This document shows, piece by piece, positions 1 to 8,588 of a stretch of 45,417 bases of DNA; position 1 is the stretch's first letter; each line of letters starts with the position of its first letter. The DNA comes from an uncultured Acetatifactor sp. GTDB lineage: Bacteria > Bacillota > Clostridia > Lachnospirales > Lachnospiraceae. Both the position numbers and the translations under genes were made by a program. The stretch lies in assembly GCA_934394815.1 (NCBI GenBank), contig CAKRRD010000020.1, forward strand, positions 1 through 45,417, in the 5' to 3' direction. A model generated the notes under the pieces. That model was given only the letters and a program-made list of their open reading frames with translations, made no database searches and had not been told where the DNA came from.

Positions 1-44
1 TCCTCACAGGTTTGGTAAACTTATGAATGTTGTTTATGTGTCTA

Positions 45-73
45 AGAATAATCTTTCTTTTCTGTTTTGTCAA
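45..73 (-). promoter_or_regulatory. Predicted sigma-A promoter reading off the left edge
   Basis: On the minus strand there is a perfect TTGACA (68-73) and a TATTCT -10 box (45-50) separated by exactly 17 bases. No gene lies downstream within the window, so it probably serves a minus-strand gene beyond position 1. The AT-rich stretch just upstream (about 90-115) contains an ATTTGCAAAT palindrome that could be an upstream element or operator. Confidence 0.55.
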
Positions 74-200
74 TACTGTTTTTAGAAAATTTACAAATTT
101 GCAAATATTGCTATTATGGTATTTAATATAGACATACTCTTTTCCTCAGGACTGGTTTTCATGGACTCTACCGCTTTTTTTACGAAATAGTCCTAGTTCC

Positions 201-572
201 TCACGTTTCCTTACGAATTCCACAAAACAGATATTTTCTGACCGCGAAAAGTCCTGCGATCGCTCCTACACCGAGAATCGTTTCTGTTGTCGACAAATGT
301 TCTACAATCATTTGTCGGGATATCGCAAACAACAGAATCTCTATGATTGTCTCCGGCGTGTGGGTACAGAGCATTTTTACAAACTCGATCCCAATCGCCA
401 GCGTCATCGCACTTTCCAGATAATACATGACTTCCATCTGCTGCGACCACAGCTGTGGCACACTCTGTGTGATGAGCCGCACGGTCAGCGCAACCACCAC
501 CAGCAGCAAAAATACTGACAATACCAGTTCTACATAGGAAGTCATTTTCTGCATGATTTTTTGTAATGTCAT
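201..572 (-). CDS. PsiE-like small four-helix membrane protein
   Basis: A 123-residue integral membrane protein with four hydrophobic segments at roughly residues 13-34, 51-69, 75-90 and 95-116. Length and helix layout, with a charged turn before the third helix and an arginine/glutamine pair inside it, resemble the PsiE (phosphate-starvation-inducible E) family, whose biochemical role is unknown. It is the last gene of the minus-strand tartrate operon, 58 bases after the second DASS transporter. The GGGAAG ribosome site lies rather far (about 12 bases) upstream of the ATG, so a start at Met7 or Met10 is possible. What it does for tartrate uptake, if anything, is unknown. No clear terminator follows it; only weak AGGACT/AGTCCT repeats are seen at about 148-200. 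Confidence 0.6.
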   Translation of the reverse strand: MTLQKIMQKMTSYVELVLSVFLLLVVVALTVRLITQSVPQLWSQQMEVMYYLESAMTLAIGIEFVKMLCTHTPETIIEILLFAISRQMIVEHLSTTETILGVGAIAGLFAVRKYLFCGIRKET

Positions 573-630
573 TTTCTTATTCTTCCCTCTCTGTGTTCGG
601 TCTTTGCAAAAAGTCTTAGTTATCAGGGCT

Positions 631-1905
631 TTAATAGAACGGGAACATCAAAGGCATGAGAAAAATGGTCATCATTGCAAGGATCAATGCCAACGGGGTT
701 CCACATTTCAGATAATCTTTAAAAGTGTATCCACCCGGTTCCATGATCATGATCTGGCATGGTGCAGCCATAGGAGTCATGATGGAAATACAGCTTGCAG
801 TAAGAACTCCAACTACTGCAGCCCGCGGATCTATTCCCATCTTAAGGCATGCTGAAGTAACCAGTGGGATGAAAATGGTCAATGTCGCCAGATTCGACAT
901 AACCTGTGTAAGCAGGAACGGAATGATAAAAAATACCGCCATCATAACATACGGATTTGTGGTATCACCTGCCATCTTAATCATATAATCCGCCACCAGA
1001 TCACCAACACCGGTTACTTGAATGGCATCGGAAAGTGTTAATACTCCGGCAAACAAAAAAATAGTCGGCTGATGAATTGCTCCTAATGCTTCTTTTTCAG
1101 AGAGCACACCTGTAAGCACCAGCAGAACAGCTCCTATACATGCAATCAGGTACATTTTGATACCTATTATATTTTCAAAAAGCATTAAGATAATTGTTGT
1201 AAGAACAATAATCAGTGCAATTTTTTCTTTCAATGGACTTAATTTTATCGTTTTTTCCCTGTTATGTATATTATCATCAAACTTACTATTATCTATATCC
1301 GGCATCAATTTATGTCCGAGGAATACCATGTAAGCAATGGCCACAATCAGCAGTGGAATCCTTGCAATCGTAAAGTCCCATACCTGAAAAGAATGAGGTG
1401 CCCCGCCTTTCATCATGATATCATTCCAGGTCATGTTACTCGCACCCTGTCCGAGAAAAGTCATGGAAGTGGCAATGTTTGCACAAGCCATGGCCGGGAA
1501 CAAAAGCTTGCTGCGGCTGGTTCCGATATCATTGGCAATTTCAATCAGAAGCGGAATCATAATAGCTGCTGTGGCAGTCGCGTTTGTAATGCAGGCCAGC
1601 AGTGCTGCAGCCAGACAGGATAACAAAATCAGCATACGCGGATTCTCTTTATAACGAATTACAAGATTCTGCGCATGAACGATCAGCTTTGTCTTAGTAA
1701 GTCCTGCACCAATGACAAACATGGCAACAAACATGATAACGTTTGTATTGATAAATCCGCTGAATGCCTCTGCCGGAGTTCTGATTCCGGTAAGGACAAG
1801 TGCAAGGATAATTCCGGAGGAAATGACAGAAAAAGGAACTTTACCAGTTGCAAATGCGATAATCGTTATCAATAGAATAATTAATGTAATATGCATAGAT
1901 GTCAT
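631..1905 (-). CDS. DASS/SLC13-type anion transporter, divergent paralogue
   Basis: A 424-residue multi-pass permease of the divalent anion:sodium symporter (SLC13/DASS) superfamily, which moves di- and tricarboxylates. It aligns along its whole length with the transporter at 3690-4961 (shared AFSGFINxNVIxFVAMF near residue 47 and a shared C-terminal FPFY). The two signature SNT motifs that in DASS proteins line the substrate and sodium sites are altered: the first reads NAT (108-110) and the second SNL. A GGGAGA ribosome site precedes the ATG. It sits between ttdB and the PsiE-like gene, so a tartrate or product (oxaloacetate, succinate, malate) carrier is likely, perhaps with a different coupling ion or exchange mode. 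The exact substrate cannot be read from the sequence. Confidence 0.8.
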   Translation of the reverse strand: MTSMHITLIILLITIIAFATGKVPFSVISSGIILALVLTGIRTPAEAFSGFINTNVIMFVAMFVIGAGLTKTKLIVHAQNLVIRYKENPRMLILLSCLAAALLACITNATATAAIMIPLLIEIANDIGTSRSKLLFPAMACANIATSMTFLGQGASNMTWNDIMMKGGAPHSFQVWDFTIARIPLLIVAIAYMVFLGHKLMPDIDNSKFDDNIHNREKTIKLSPLKEKIALIIVLTTIILMLFENIIGIKMYLIACIGAVLLVLTGVLSEKEALGAIHQPTIFLFAGVLTLSDAIQVTGVGDLVADYMIKMAGDTTNPYVMMAVFFIIPFLLTQVMSNLATLTIFIPLVTSACLKMGIDPRAAVVGVLTASCISIMTPMAAPCQIMIMEPGGYTFKDYLKCGTPLALILAMMTIFLMPLMFPFY

Positions 1906-1935
1906 ATTTGTCTCCCTTTATCTTTACTCCAACAA

Positions 1936-1978
1936 AGAGCTGTAATTGCCATATTTTTAAATACAACAATCCAGCTCT
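1936..1978 (-). other. Long imperfect hairpin between ttdB and the second transporter
   Basis: The RNA of the minus strand can fold into an extended stem: outer GAGCTG/CAGCTC, then ATTG/CAAT, then TATTT/AAATA around an A-rich loop, with small internal bulges. No good U-tract follows, so it looks more like an intercistronic processing or stabilising element than a full terminator. Confidence 0.4.
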
Positions 1979-2010
1979 CAGAATAATATTAACCAGTTAT
2001 TTCTTTTTAC

Positions 2011-2640
2011 TTATTTGATAAAGCCAACCTGCTTGCTGATGCTTTCAATCTGTTCGTCCTTTTTCTTGTTGTATTCCACTTTCTTCTCTTCAAAGTAGTT
2101 TTTGCCATAAGAGTCAATGGACACGATCAACGGTCCGAACTCTTTTACATGACAATGCCACAGGGTCTCAGGCATTCCCAGATCTTTCCACTGTGCTTCT
2201 ACGATTTCTTCTACCTCAACAGCTGCCACTACGGCATTACCGGCAGGAAATACGCAATGGATCGCACCGAAATCTTTGCAGGCTCTCTCGGTATTTTCCT
2301 TCATACCGCCTTTTCCAACGATAACACGGACACCGGTGGTCTCTACGAATTCATACTCAAATTTTTCCATTCTCATGGAAGTGGTGGGACCTACGGATAC
2401 CATTTCGTATTTTTCATCTCCCAGAGGGCGGATGATGGGACCTGCATGCAGAATTGCTGCATCTCTGACATCCACGGGGATCTCTCTGCCTTCCTCTACG
2501 ACACGACGGTGTGCCACATCACGACAGGTTGTGATGTCACCTGTCAGGTATACGATGTCACCGATATGAATATCTTTCAGATCCTCTGCGGATACGGGTG
2601 TTACCAGAATTTTCTTACCATCTTTTATTTCTACTGCCAT
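2011..2640 (-). CDS. ttdB: L(+)-tartrate dehydratase beta subunit
   Basis: The 209-residue small subunit of the class-I Fe-S hydro-lyase that converts L(+)-tartrate to oxaloacetate and water in the cytoplasm. The protein follows E. coli TtdB closely from memory: [20 protein letters not shown] start, [16 protein letters not shown] near residue 30, [18 protein letters not shown] near residue 104, the GKGGM turn, and [16 protein letters not shown] near the C-terminus, ending in IK. Fumarase beta domains share this fold, but the sequence is nearer the tartrate enzyme. It is 21 bases downstream of ttdA with its own GGGAGAG ribosome site, so the two subunits are made together. Confidence 0.9.
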   Translation of the reverse strand: MAVEIKDGKKILVTPVSAEDLKDIHIGDIVYLTGDITTCRDVAHRRVVEEGREIPVDVRDAAILHAGPIIRPLGDEKYEMVSVGPTTSMRMEKFEYEFVETTGVRVIVGKGGMKENTERACKDFGAIHCVFPAGNAVVAAVEVEEIVEAQWKDLGMPETLWHCHVKEFGPLIVSIDSYGKNYFEEKKVEYNKKKDEQIESISKQVGFIK

Positions 2641-2661
2641 TGTTGTTCTCTCCCTTCTGAA

Positions 2662-3573
2662 TTAGTTCTCTTCCTTGTATTCGAATCCTGTGTGGGTATC
2701 TACGGTAAAGTTCAGGTCTTTATCAAATACGATATGACCTCTTCTGTGGCTCCAGCAACCAACGTTTACAGCGACACCGATAGCGGACGGATGACGTGCG
2801 GTATTCTCAATATTGACGCCCATGACAGAATAGTGACCACCCATACCCTGCGGTCCGAGACCGATGGCATTGATACCATCTTCCAACAGCTTCTCCATCT
2901 TGGCTGCGTTGGCATTATCATTATGGGAACCGACAGGTCTCATCAGTGCTTTCTTAGAATTCAGTGCTGCAGTCTCTACGGAAGTACCTACGCCGACACC
3001 TACCAGCAGGGGAGGGCAGGCATTTAATCCATAAGTAGTCATACGATCCAACACGAATTTGGTCACACCTTCATAACCTTCACCGGGCATCAGAACCGTG
3101 GCATTACCGGGAAGTGTGCATCCGCCACCGGCCATATAGGTGTAGATTTCACACTGATCGGAGTTGGGAACGATATCCCACCATACGGTAGGGGTTCCTT
3201 TTCCTACGTTTTTACCGGTATTATACTCATCGAAGGTTTCTACGGAATTGTGACGTAAAGGAGTGGCAAAAGTAGCCTGTACCACAGCATCCTTCAGCAG
3301 TACCTCCAGATTATCGATGAGAGGGAACTTTGTACCGCATTTTACCCAGAACTGTAATACGCCGGTATCCTGACAGGAAGGGCGGTTCAGCTTCAGAGCC
3401 AGTTCCTGGTTGCGGAACATGGTATCGTAGATAACCTTGGTCATAGGAGTATCCTCTTTGTCTCTCAGTTCCTGCAATTTTGCTATGACATCATCCGGCA
3501 GCTTCTTCGCAGTGAATCCTACGAACTGCGCCATAATATCTGTCAGTTTCTTTACCTGTGCTTCATTTGACAT
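2662..3573 (-). CDS. ttdA: L(+)-tartrate dehydratase alpha subunit
   Basis: The 303-residue catalytic Fe-S subunit, the same length as E. coli TtdA. Recognisable blocks are LNRPSCQDTGVLQFWVKCG (first cluster cysteine in CQDTG), PLRHNSVETFDEYNTGKNVG, YMAGGGCTLPG (second cysteine), NACPPLLVGVGVGTSVETA, the MGVNIE segment and NVGCWSHRRG (third cysteine). These three cysteines are those expected to hold the [4Fe-4S] cluster. The ATG at 3573 is preferred because GGAGG lies 9 bases upstream; a TTG 15 bases earlier overlaps that site. With TtdB it forms the heterotetramer that dehydrates tartrate to oxaloacetate. A tandem-repeat hairpin region lies immediately upstream, between this gene and the transporter. 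Confidence 0.92.
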   Translation of the reverse strand: MSNEAQVKKLTDIMAQFVGFTAKKLPDDVIAKLQELRDKEDTPMTKVIYDTMFRNQELALKLNRPSCQDTGVLQFWVKCGTKFPLIDNLEVLLKDAVVQATFATPLRHNSVETFDEYNTGKNVGKGTPTVWWDIVPNSDQCEIYTYMAGGGCTLPGNATVLMPGEGYEGVTKFVLDRMTTYGLNACPPLLVGVGVGTSVETAALNSKKALMRPVGSHNDNANAAKMEKLLEDGINAIGLGPQGMGGHYSVMGVNIENTARHPSAIGVAVNVGCWSHRRGHIVFDKDLNFTVDTHTGFEYKEEN

Positions 3574-3630
3574 ATTTTTTTCCTCCAAATTATCATTTAT
3601 TTAAATATAAAATATTTAGCATATTATTAT

Positions 3631-3700
3631 GGATAATAATTTTACCCTTACGGATAATAATTTTACCCTTACGGGTAATAATTTTACCCTTACGGGTAAA
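3631..3700. repeat. Three tandem 21-bp repeats forming hairpins
   Basis: Three consecutive 21-base units (3631-3651, 3652-3672, 3673-3693) differ at only one position (GGA versus GGG at the unit start), and a partial fourth begins at 3694. Each contains TTTTACCC-TTAC-GG; the last boundary makes a perfect 8-bp stem TTTTACCC/GGGTAAAA with a 4-base loop. The stop codon and last codons of the upstream transporter (FYP-stop) lie inside the final copy. It may have grown by slippage and may act as an intercistronic stabiliser or weak terminator between the transporter and ttdA. Confidence 0.85.
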
Positions 3701-4961
3701 ATGGAAAGGCAATCGGCAGTATGATCATGCTGACTACGGTAGCAATAGCGATCAGCGGCATTCCGGCTTTTACATAATCAATGAATTTATAATTGCCGGC
3801 ACCTACCACCATTGTATTAGCAGGCATACCAATGGGTGTTGCATAGGCACATGACCCTCCGATGACACATGCCATCAGAACCGCTCTGGGATCTGCTCCC
3901 ATCCCCTGTGCAATGGAAACACAGATTGGTGCCATGAGTGCTGTGGTTGCAGTATTTGACATGAAGTTCGTCATGATACAGCACAGAATAAATACCACGA
4001 AAGTAAACAGTACCGGGGACGGATTTGCTCCTAATGCTCCAATCACCTTGTCTGCGATCATTTCTCCCGCACCGGTAACTTCCAGTGCCTTTGCCAGAGA
4101 TAAGGTACCTCCGAACAGGAAAATGGTCTTCAGATCAATGGATTTCAGGGCATCCTTTTCAGAAATAACTCCGGTAAGGATCAGCAGAATTGCGCCTACA
4201 CAGCCTGTAATACAAAGTTTTACGCCAATCTCTTCCTCAAAGATCATGCCGATCAGTGTAATGATCAGAATCACCAAGGACAATACCTTTTTCCACTTTG
4301 GAACCTTGCTGAAATCCTTTGTTTCATCAAAGATGGAATCTTCCGTATCCACGGTATCGTGATGTGGCAAAATGTTAAATCCGATGGTTGCATAAAAGAG
4401 AATGCCTGCAATCAGGATAGGAAGACCTACGATTGCATACTCGAAGAATCCGAATTTCAATCCCAGTGGTTCCAATGCAGATTGTGCGATCATATTGCCG
4501 GGAGCACCGATCAGGGAAAGATTCCCTCCCATTGCTGCGGCAAATACCAACGGCATGAGAAGCCTGGATCTCTTATAGCCCGATTTTGCTGCAATTCCGA
4601 TGACCACCGGGATCAAAACCGCTGCCGTACCGGTGTTGGAGAGAAATCCACTCATGCCTCCCACAATCACCATGATGGCCACGATCAGACCTCGCTCTGT
4701 TTTTGCAAACCTGGTTACCAGACTGCCGATCTCATTCGCCATGCCAGTCTCGAACAGTGCGCCGCCCACGATGAACATAGCAACAAACAGAATCACATTA
4801 CTGTTGATAAATCCACTGAAAGCATCACCTACGCTAAGGACTCCGGTAACCACAAGCCCGATGCAGACGACCATGGATGTCAATCCCAAAGGAATCTTCT
4901 CTGTGACAAACAAGAGAATGGCAAATGCCAGAAAAATTAGTGTAATGGTTGCAGGACTCAT
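3690..4961 (-). CDS. DASS/SLC13-type dicarboxylate (probable tartrate) transporter
   Basis: A 423-residue polytopic inner-membrane permease. Both DASS signature motifs are intact: FLSNTGTAA at 108-110 and FMSNTATTA at 335-337, the pair that forms the carboxylate and sodium sites. It begins with EKIPLG near residue 21 and carries AFSGFINSNVI at about 47-56. A GGGAGG ribosome site lies before the ATG. As the first gene of the operon, facing the LysR regulator and just before ttdAB, it most likely imports tartrate, possibly by exchange with succinate as E. coli TtdT does; sodium symport is the alternative. The final codons are embedded in the tandem repeat at 3631-3700. Confidence 0.85.
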   Translation of the reverse strand: MSPATITLIFLAFAILLFVTEKIPLGLTSMVVCIGLVVTGVLSVGDAFSGFINSNVILFVAMFIVGGALFETGMANEIGSLVTRFAKTERGLIVAIMVIVGGMSGFLSNTGTAAVLIPVVIGIAAKSGYKRSRLLMPLVFAAAMGGNLSLIGAPGNMIAQSALEPLGLKFGFFEYAIVGLPILIAGILFYATIGFNILPHHDTVDTEDSIFDETKDFSKVPKWKKVLSLVILIITLIGMIFEEEIGVKLCITGCVGAILLILTGVISEKDALKSIDLKTIFLFGGTLSLAKALEVTGAGEMIADKVIGALGANPSPVLFTFVVFILCCIMTNFMSNTATTALMAPICVSIAQGMGADPRAVLMACVIGGSCAYATPIGMPANTMVVGAGNYKFIDYVKAGMPLIAIATVVSMIILPIAFPFYP

Positions 4962-5141
4962 AAAATACCTCCCAATCTCTCTTCTTTTGTTAAAAAAGTG
5001 ACATGGCCGTGTCTGTTTTCTTTGTATCTACAATATATCTCTTTTTTAGTATAATGTACATTTCATATACTTGACGTCAGCATAGTTTTAAACTATACTG
5101 AATCCGTGAAGTTATTTTCCAAAGAACGGAGGTTTTCTATT
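4962..5141. promoter_or_regulatory. Divergent LysR/transporter control region
   Basis: For the plus strand there is a promoter TTGACG (5071-5076), 17-base spacer and TATACT (5094-5099) for the LysR gene. For the minus strand a TATACT -10 box (5048-5053) has no good -35 box, as expected of an activator-dependent promoter for the tartrate operon. A perfect inverted repeat ATAGTTTTAAACTAT (5082-5096) with LysR-type T-N11-A symmetry overlaps the lysR spacer and -10 box, and a TGACGTCA palindrome (5072-5079) overlaps its -35 box. This layout fits autorepression plus activation of the operon. Confidence 0.6.
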
Positions 5142-6035
5142 ATGACTCTGACGCAACTGGAGTATTTTTGTATGGTATGCCGTTATCACAGTATTACAAG
5201 AGCTGCGGATGCCCTCTACGTCTCACAGCCCACAATATCCACCTCGATTCGTGATCTCGAAAAGGAATTTCATTTAAAGCTTTTTAATCATGGAAAAAAC
5301 AGAATTTCTCTCACCAAAGACGGAGAGGCCTTTTATCAGAAAGCAGAATATATCTTAAGACAGACACAGGAACTCTACTCAGATTTTTCAAATATTGAAG
5401 AAAACCGCCATCCGCTGCGGATCGGAATTCCTCCTATGATCAGTACCGTATTTTTTCCAAGGGTTACGGATCAGTTTCAGGAACAGTACAATATTCCGAT
5501 CCAGCTTCTGGAATATGGTTCTATCCGCGCCCGCACTCTGGTAGATAACGAGCAATTAGATGTAGCAATGGCAAATATGGATTTTTATAATCTGGATAAG
5601 TACAATAGTTACGTCATGATGGAAGATCGTTATGTCTATTGCGTCTCCAGAACCCATCGGTATGCCGGTGAAAAAGAAATCACCATGGAAATGTTAAAAG
5701 ATGAACCCATTATTTTATTTAATACAGATTCTGTCCAGACACAGACGGTAATCACACGACTGCGTTCTGCGGGAATTACACCAAATGTCCATATGTATTG
5801 CAGCCAGTTAGTCACTGTCCTCAATTTTGTCCGCGGTGGTAAATGTGGTGCTTTTCTATATTCCTCTCTTGCTGCCAATCCAAGAGATTTTGTAGAAATT
5901 CCTGTTACCCCGGAGATTACCAGCAAATTTGGAATTATATGGAAGAAAGGAATCTTTGTGCCTGACCAGCTGACCAAATTTGTAAATTTTGTAAAGGACT
6001 TTGATGTAACCCCCTATTTGCCCAAGTTTTCTTAA
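5142..6035 (+). CDS. LysR-family regulator of the tartrate operon
   Basis: A 297-residue LysR-type transcription factor. The N-terminal winged helix-turn-helix is clear (LEYFCMVCRYHSITRAADALYVSQPTIS at about residues 5-32), followed by the linker helix and a periplasmic-binding-like effector domain starting near residue 85 (HPLRIGIPPMIS). The ATG at 5142 has GGAGG 9 bases upstream; a GTG 36 bases earlier has no such site. It is transcribed away from the transporter-ttdAB operon, the usual arrangement for a LysR regulator and its target, and in E. coli the LysR protein TtdR controls ttdABT. Tartrate or a related dicarboxylate is the likely co-inducer (inference). Confidence 0.85.
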   Translation: MTLTQLEYFCMVCRYHSITRAADALYVSQPTISTSIRDLEKEFHLKLFNHGKNRISLTKDGEAFYQKAEYILRQTQELYSDFSNIEENRHPLRIGIPPMISTVFFPRVTDQFQEQYNIPIQLLEYGSIRARTLVDNEQLDVAMANMDFYNLDKYNSYVMMEDRYVYCVSRTHRYAGEKEITMEMLKDEPIILFNTDSVQTQTVITRLRSAGITPNVHMYCSQLVTVLNFVRGGKCGAFLYSSLAANPRDFVEIPVTPEITSKFGIIWKKGIFVPDQLTKFVNFVKDFDVTPYLPKFS

Positions 6036-6053
6036 CTTAATAATGGATTTTAT

Positions 6054-6076
6054 ACTGCTCATATCCGGCAGTTTTC
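6054..6076 (+). terminator. Terminator of the LysR gene
   Basis: ACTGC (6054-6058) and GCAGT (6068-6072) form a short stem with a 9-base loop, followed by TTTTC. It lies 19 bases after the LysR stop codon. The stem is only five pairs, so it is a modest candidate. Confidence 0.45.
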
Positions 6077-6115
6077 TTCATTGTTCCTTTGATATTTCAT
6101 TCTTTCTCTCCCATT

Positions 6116-8539
6116 TTACACCGTCTCTGGCAGCGTGATCACTACCTTGAACAGGTCACCGTCCGTGACGATCTCCATATCGCCCTTCTGCAGCTCTGTC
6201 AGGCTCTTGGCAATGGACAGTCCCAGTCCGTTTCCCTCCATATGACGGGATCTGTCCCCTCTGGTGAACCGCTCTTCCAGCTCCTCCGGTGACATCTCCA
6301 GCGGGTAGGCCGACATGTTCCGGAAAATGATGTTCACATTCTGTCCGTCATGCTCTACATTCAGATAGACACGGCTTCCTGCCTGGGCATATTTGTAAAT
6401 ATTGTTTAACAGATTGTCGAACACTCTCCACAGATGTCTGCCGTCCGCCATGACCTTCACGGTCTCCTCCGGCTGTTTTACGATGGTCTCCAGCTTTTTT
6501 TCAGAAAAGCGCTGCTCGTATTCCCCCACCGCCTGTGACAGCAGTACCGACACATCACAGACCTCCGGATGGACCTCCAGATTGCCGGTGGTAGCTTTGG
6601 ATGCCTCCAACAGATCATCCAGCAGCTTTTTCAGCTTCTGGGACTGACGCAGCAGCACCTCGGCATACTCCGATATATGCTGTTCTCTCTCCTGTGCAGT
6701 CTCTGTACCGGCACCGTCTCCGGTATCCTTCGCATCACCGGACACTTCTTTCCCGATGAGATCCGCATAATTGATAATGGAAGTCAGCGGGGTCTTGATA
6801 TCATGGGACACATTCGTGATCAGCTCCGTCTTCAGATGTTCACTCTTCATCCTCTGCTCCACTGCTGCGGAGATCCCCTCGCCGATGCGGTTCAGGTTCT
6901 CTCCGTGTTCCTTGAAGGACAATACCATATGGGAGGTATCCAGCTTATGATTCAGATCTCCGTCCGCCAATGCTTCACTGCCCTCCTGCAGTTCTTTGCA
7001 CATCAATGCCACAAAAGTGATCGCACCGCACAGAATAAATTTCTCTATGGCCCAGAAAAAGAGCAATACACCTGTATTGTGATAAAACATCATCAGTCCT
7101 AAAAATTCTGCAAGACAAATCATAAGGCACAAAAGTACTGTTCTCCATACCACAGGAATCCCACGGAGCAATTTCACAATACCACGGAAAAACCCCTTGC
7201 AGAATCTTCCGAAGAACCGGAACACTCTGTACAGGATCGTATTCTGCCACCATTTTCCCATTTTCAGGCGGATAGCCAGCTCCATGAAGTACAGGGTGCA
7301 CCATATCACCTCTGCGGCAAACAATACCACCAGCACGATCAGATTGATCATACTTGAGTTCATACCGATCCATTCAACAGCCAGGTACAGACCGATAAAG
7401 GCTCCAACGGCAACGACCACTGTATACACATCCAGGTGGATCTCATGGATCGCACTGGGAGTAATACCCTCCCTGCCATTCTTATGTCCGGCACTGCACA
7501 ACAGGAAGATAAAGCATAATAATGCCAGTACCGTTCCCGCACAGCATACTACGGGGATCACATTCCGGTTATCATAAAACTGCTCTGCCTGATGATAGAT
7601 CAGGGCGTATTCATCTTCCTTCGGCAGGCTGGGATTCACTGTCAGGGTAACCACAATACGCTTGTTACGTTCTGTTAATGCTTCCTCTGCAGCCTCTTCC
7701 TGCAGCCGTTCTGTCTCACTTAAGGCATCCTTGATCATCCATTTTGCATATTGTTCCGCACGTTCAACCGGCACATAGGTCTCTCCACCTAAGGATACGC
7801 TGTCCCCCAGATCCAGATATTTCTCCAGATTGCCGGAGGAAAGGGCTTCCTGCTCCGCTGCCGTTATGCTTTCCACGTCAGACCCGGTATCGACAGATGG
7901 CGCAAGTTCCATGATATCAGAGCTTTCAGAGCTTCCATAACTTTCATAGCCATCAGAGGCAGAGGAAGCTTCCATGTTGCTATAGGTGTTATCCTTACTA
8001 TGCTGCACCTGGGATTCCAGCCGATAGGTCAGATCATTTTTCTTGTCTGCATAATCCTCGTTCTTCCATTCTCCCAGGAATTCATCCGTATCCAGATCGT
8101 AGCTCTCCACCTTCACCCAGATGTTCCGCTGCCTGCAATAGGCTTCCATGGTCTGCCAGCTCTCATTCTCATACCAGTCACGTATCTGATACAGATCCTG
8201 ATTGACCTGCCGGTACAACAGTTGATCATGGATAAACATCATTTTACCGGAGGAATAAGCTCCACTGTCTGCAAGCATACAGGTACCATAGAGTCCCAAC
8301 ACCCCCACAATTGCGGCTGCGATCATCAGAACAAATGCCACGACCCTAGCCAGTGTACTGCCCATCAGGCTGTTTCCATTTGCCGGTGCTTTCTTTTTTT
8401 TCTCGGCTTTTTCTCTTTTTTTCCGTTCCCTTTTATTCTCTGACAACGCCGGTTCTACCGTCGTACTCACTGTATTTTCCACCGGATTATCCACTCTGTC
8501 CTGTTCTGTGTTCCTGCTGTTTTCTTCCCTGTTATCCAT
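6116..8539 (-). CDS. Large membrane sensor histidine kinase
   Basis: An 807-residue kinase. A short charged N-terminus (lysine/glutamate run at about 35-55) precedes the first membrane helix (about 65-90), then a serine/glutamate-rich extracellular region of about 240 residues, then several helices between about 330 and 525. The cytoplasmic core has the DHp motif NVSHDIKTPL with phospho-acceptor His579, an enlarged glycine/acid-rich turn after it, the N-box DNLLNNIYKY near 708 and the G-box GNGLGLSIAK near 769. It is 49 bases downstream of its response regulator and has its own AGGAGT site. Subfamily resembles the clostridial VanS/BceS-like kinases with multi-span sensors. The signal and target genes are unknown; no transporter or resistance gene lies beside it. 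Confidence 0.88.
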   Translation of the reverse strand: MDNREENSRNTEQDRVDNPVENTVSTTVEPALSENKRERKKREKAEKKKKAPANGNSLMGSTLARVVAFVLMIAAAIVGVLGLYGTCMLADSGAYSSGKMMFIHDQLLYRQVNQDLYQIRDWYENESWQTMEAYCRQRNIWVKVESYDLDTDEFLGEWKNEDYADKKNDLTYRLESQVQHSKDNTYSNMEASSASDGYESYGSSESSDIMELAPSVDTGSDVESITAAEQEALSSGNLEKYLDLGDSVSLGGETYVPVERAEQYAKWMIKDALSETERLQEEAAEEALTERNKRIVVTLTVNPSLPKEDEYALIYHQAEQFYDNRNVIPVVCCAGTVLALLCFIFLLCSAGHKNGREGITPSAIHEIHLDVYTVVVAVGAFIGLYLAVEWIGMNSSMINLIVLVVLFAAEVIWCTLYFMELAIRLKMGKWWQNTILYRVFRFFGRFCKGFFRGIVKLLRGIPVVWRTVLLCLMICLAEFLGLMMFYHNTGVLLFFWAIEKFILCGAITFVALMCKELQEGSEALADGDLNHKLDTSHMVLSFKEHGENLNRIGEGISAAVEQRMKSEHLKTELITNVSHDIKTPLTSIINYADLIGKEVSGDAKDTGDGAGTETAQEREQHISEYAEVLLRQSQKLKKLLDDLLEASKATTGNLEVHPEVCDVSVLLSQAVGEYEQRFSEKKLETIVKQPEETVKVMADGRHLWRVFDNLLNNIYKYAQAGSRVYLNVEHDGQNVNIIFRNMSAYPLEMSPEELEERFTRGDRSRHMEGNGLGLSIAKSLTELQKGDMEIVTDGDLFKVVITLPETV

Positions 8540-8588
8540 ACTCCTGTCTCCTTATTTTCCCAAGCAGTTCCGCCTCTCCTGCCTGCTC

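Noticed and set aside
2149..3027. Plus-strand 292-codon reading frame
   Set aside because: It runs antisense across ttdB and ttdA, which are strongly recognisable; its product has no family features.
3631..3700. CRISPR array
   Set aside because: The 21-base units abut with no spacers and there are no cas genes.
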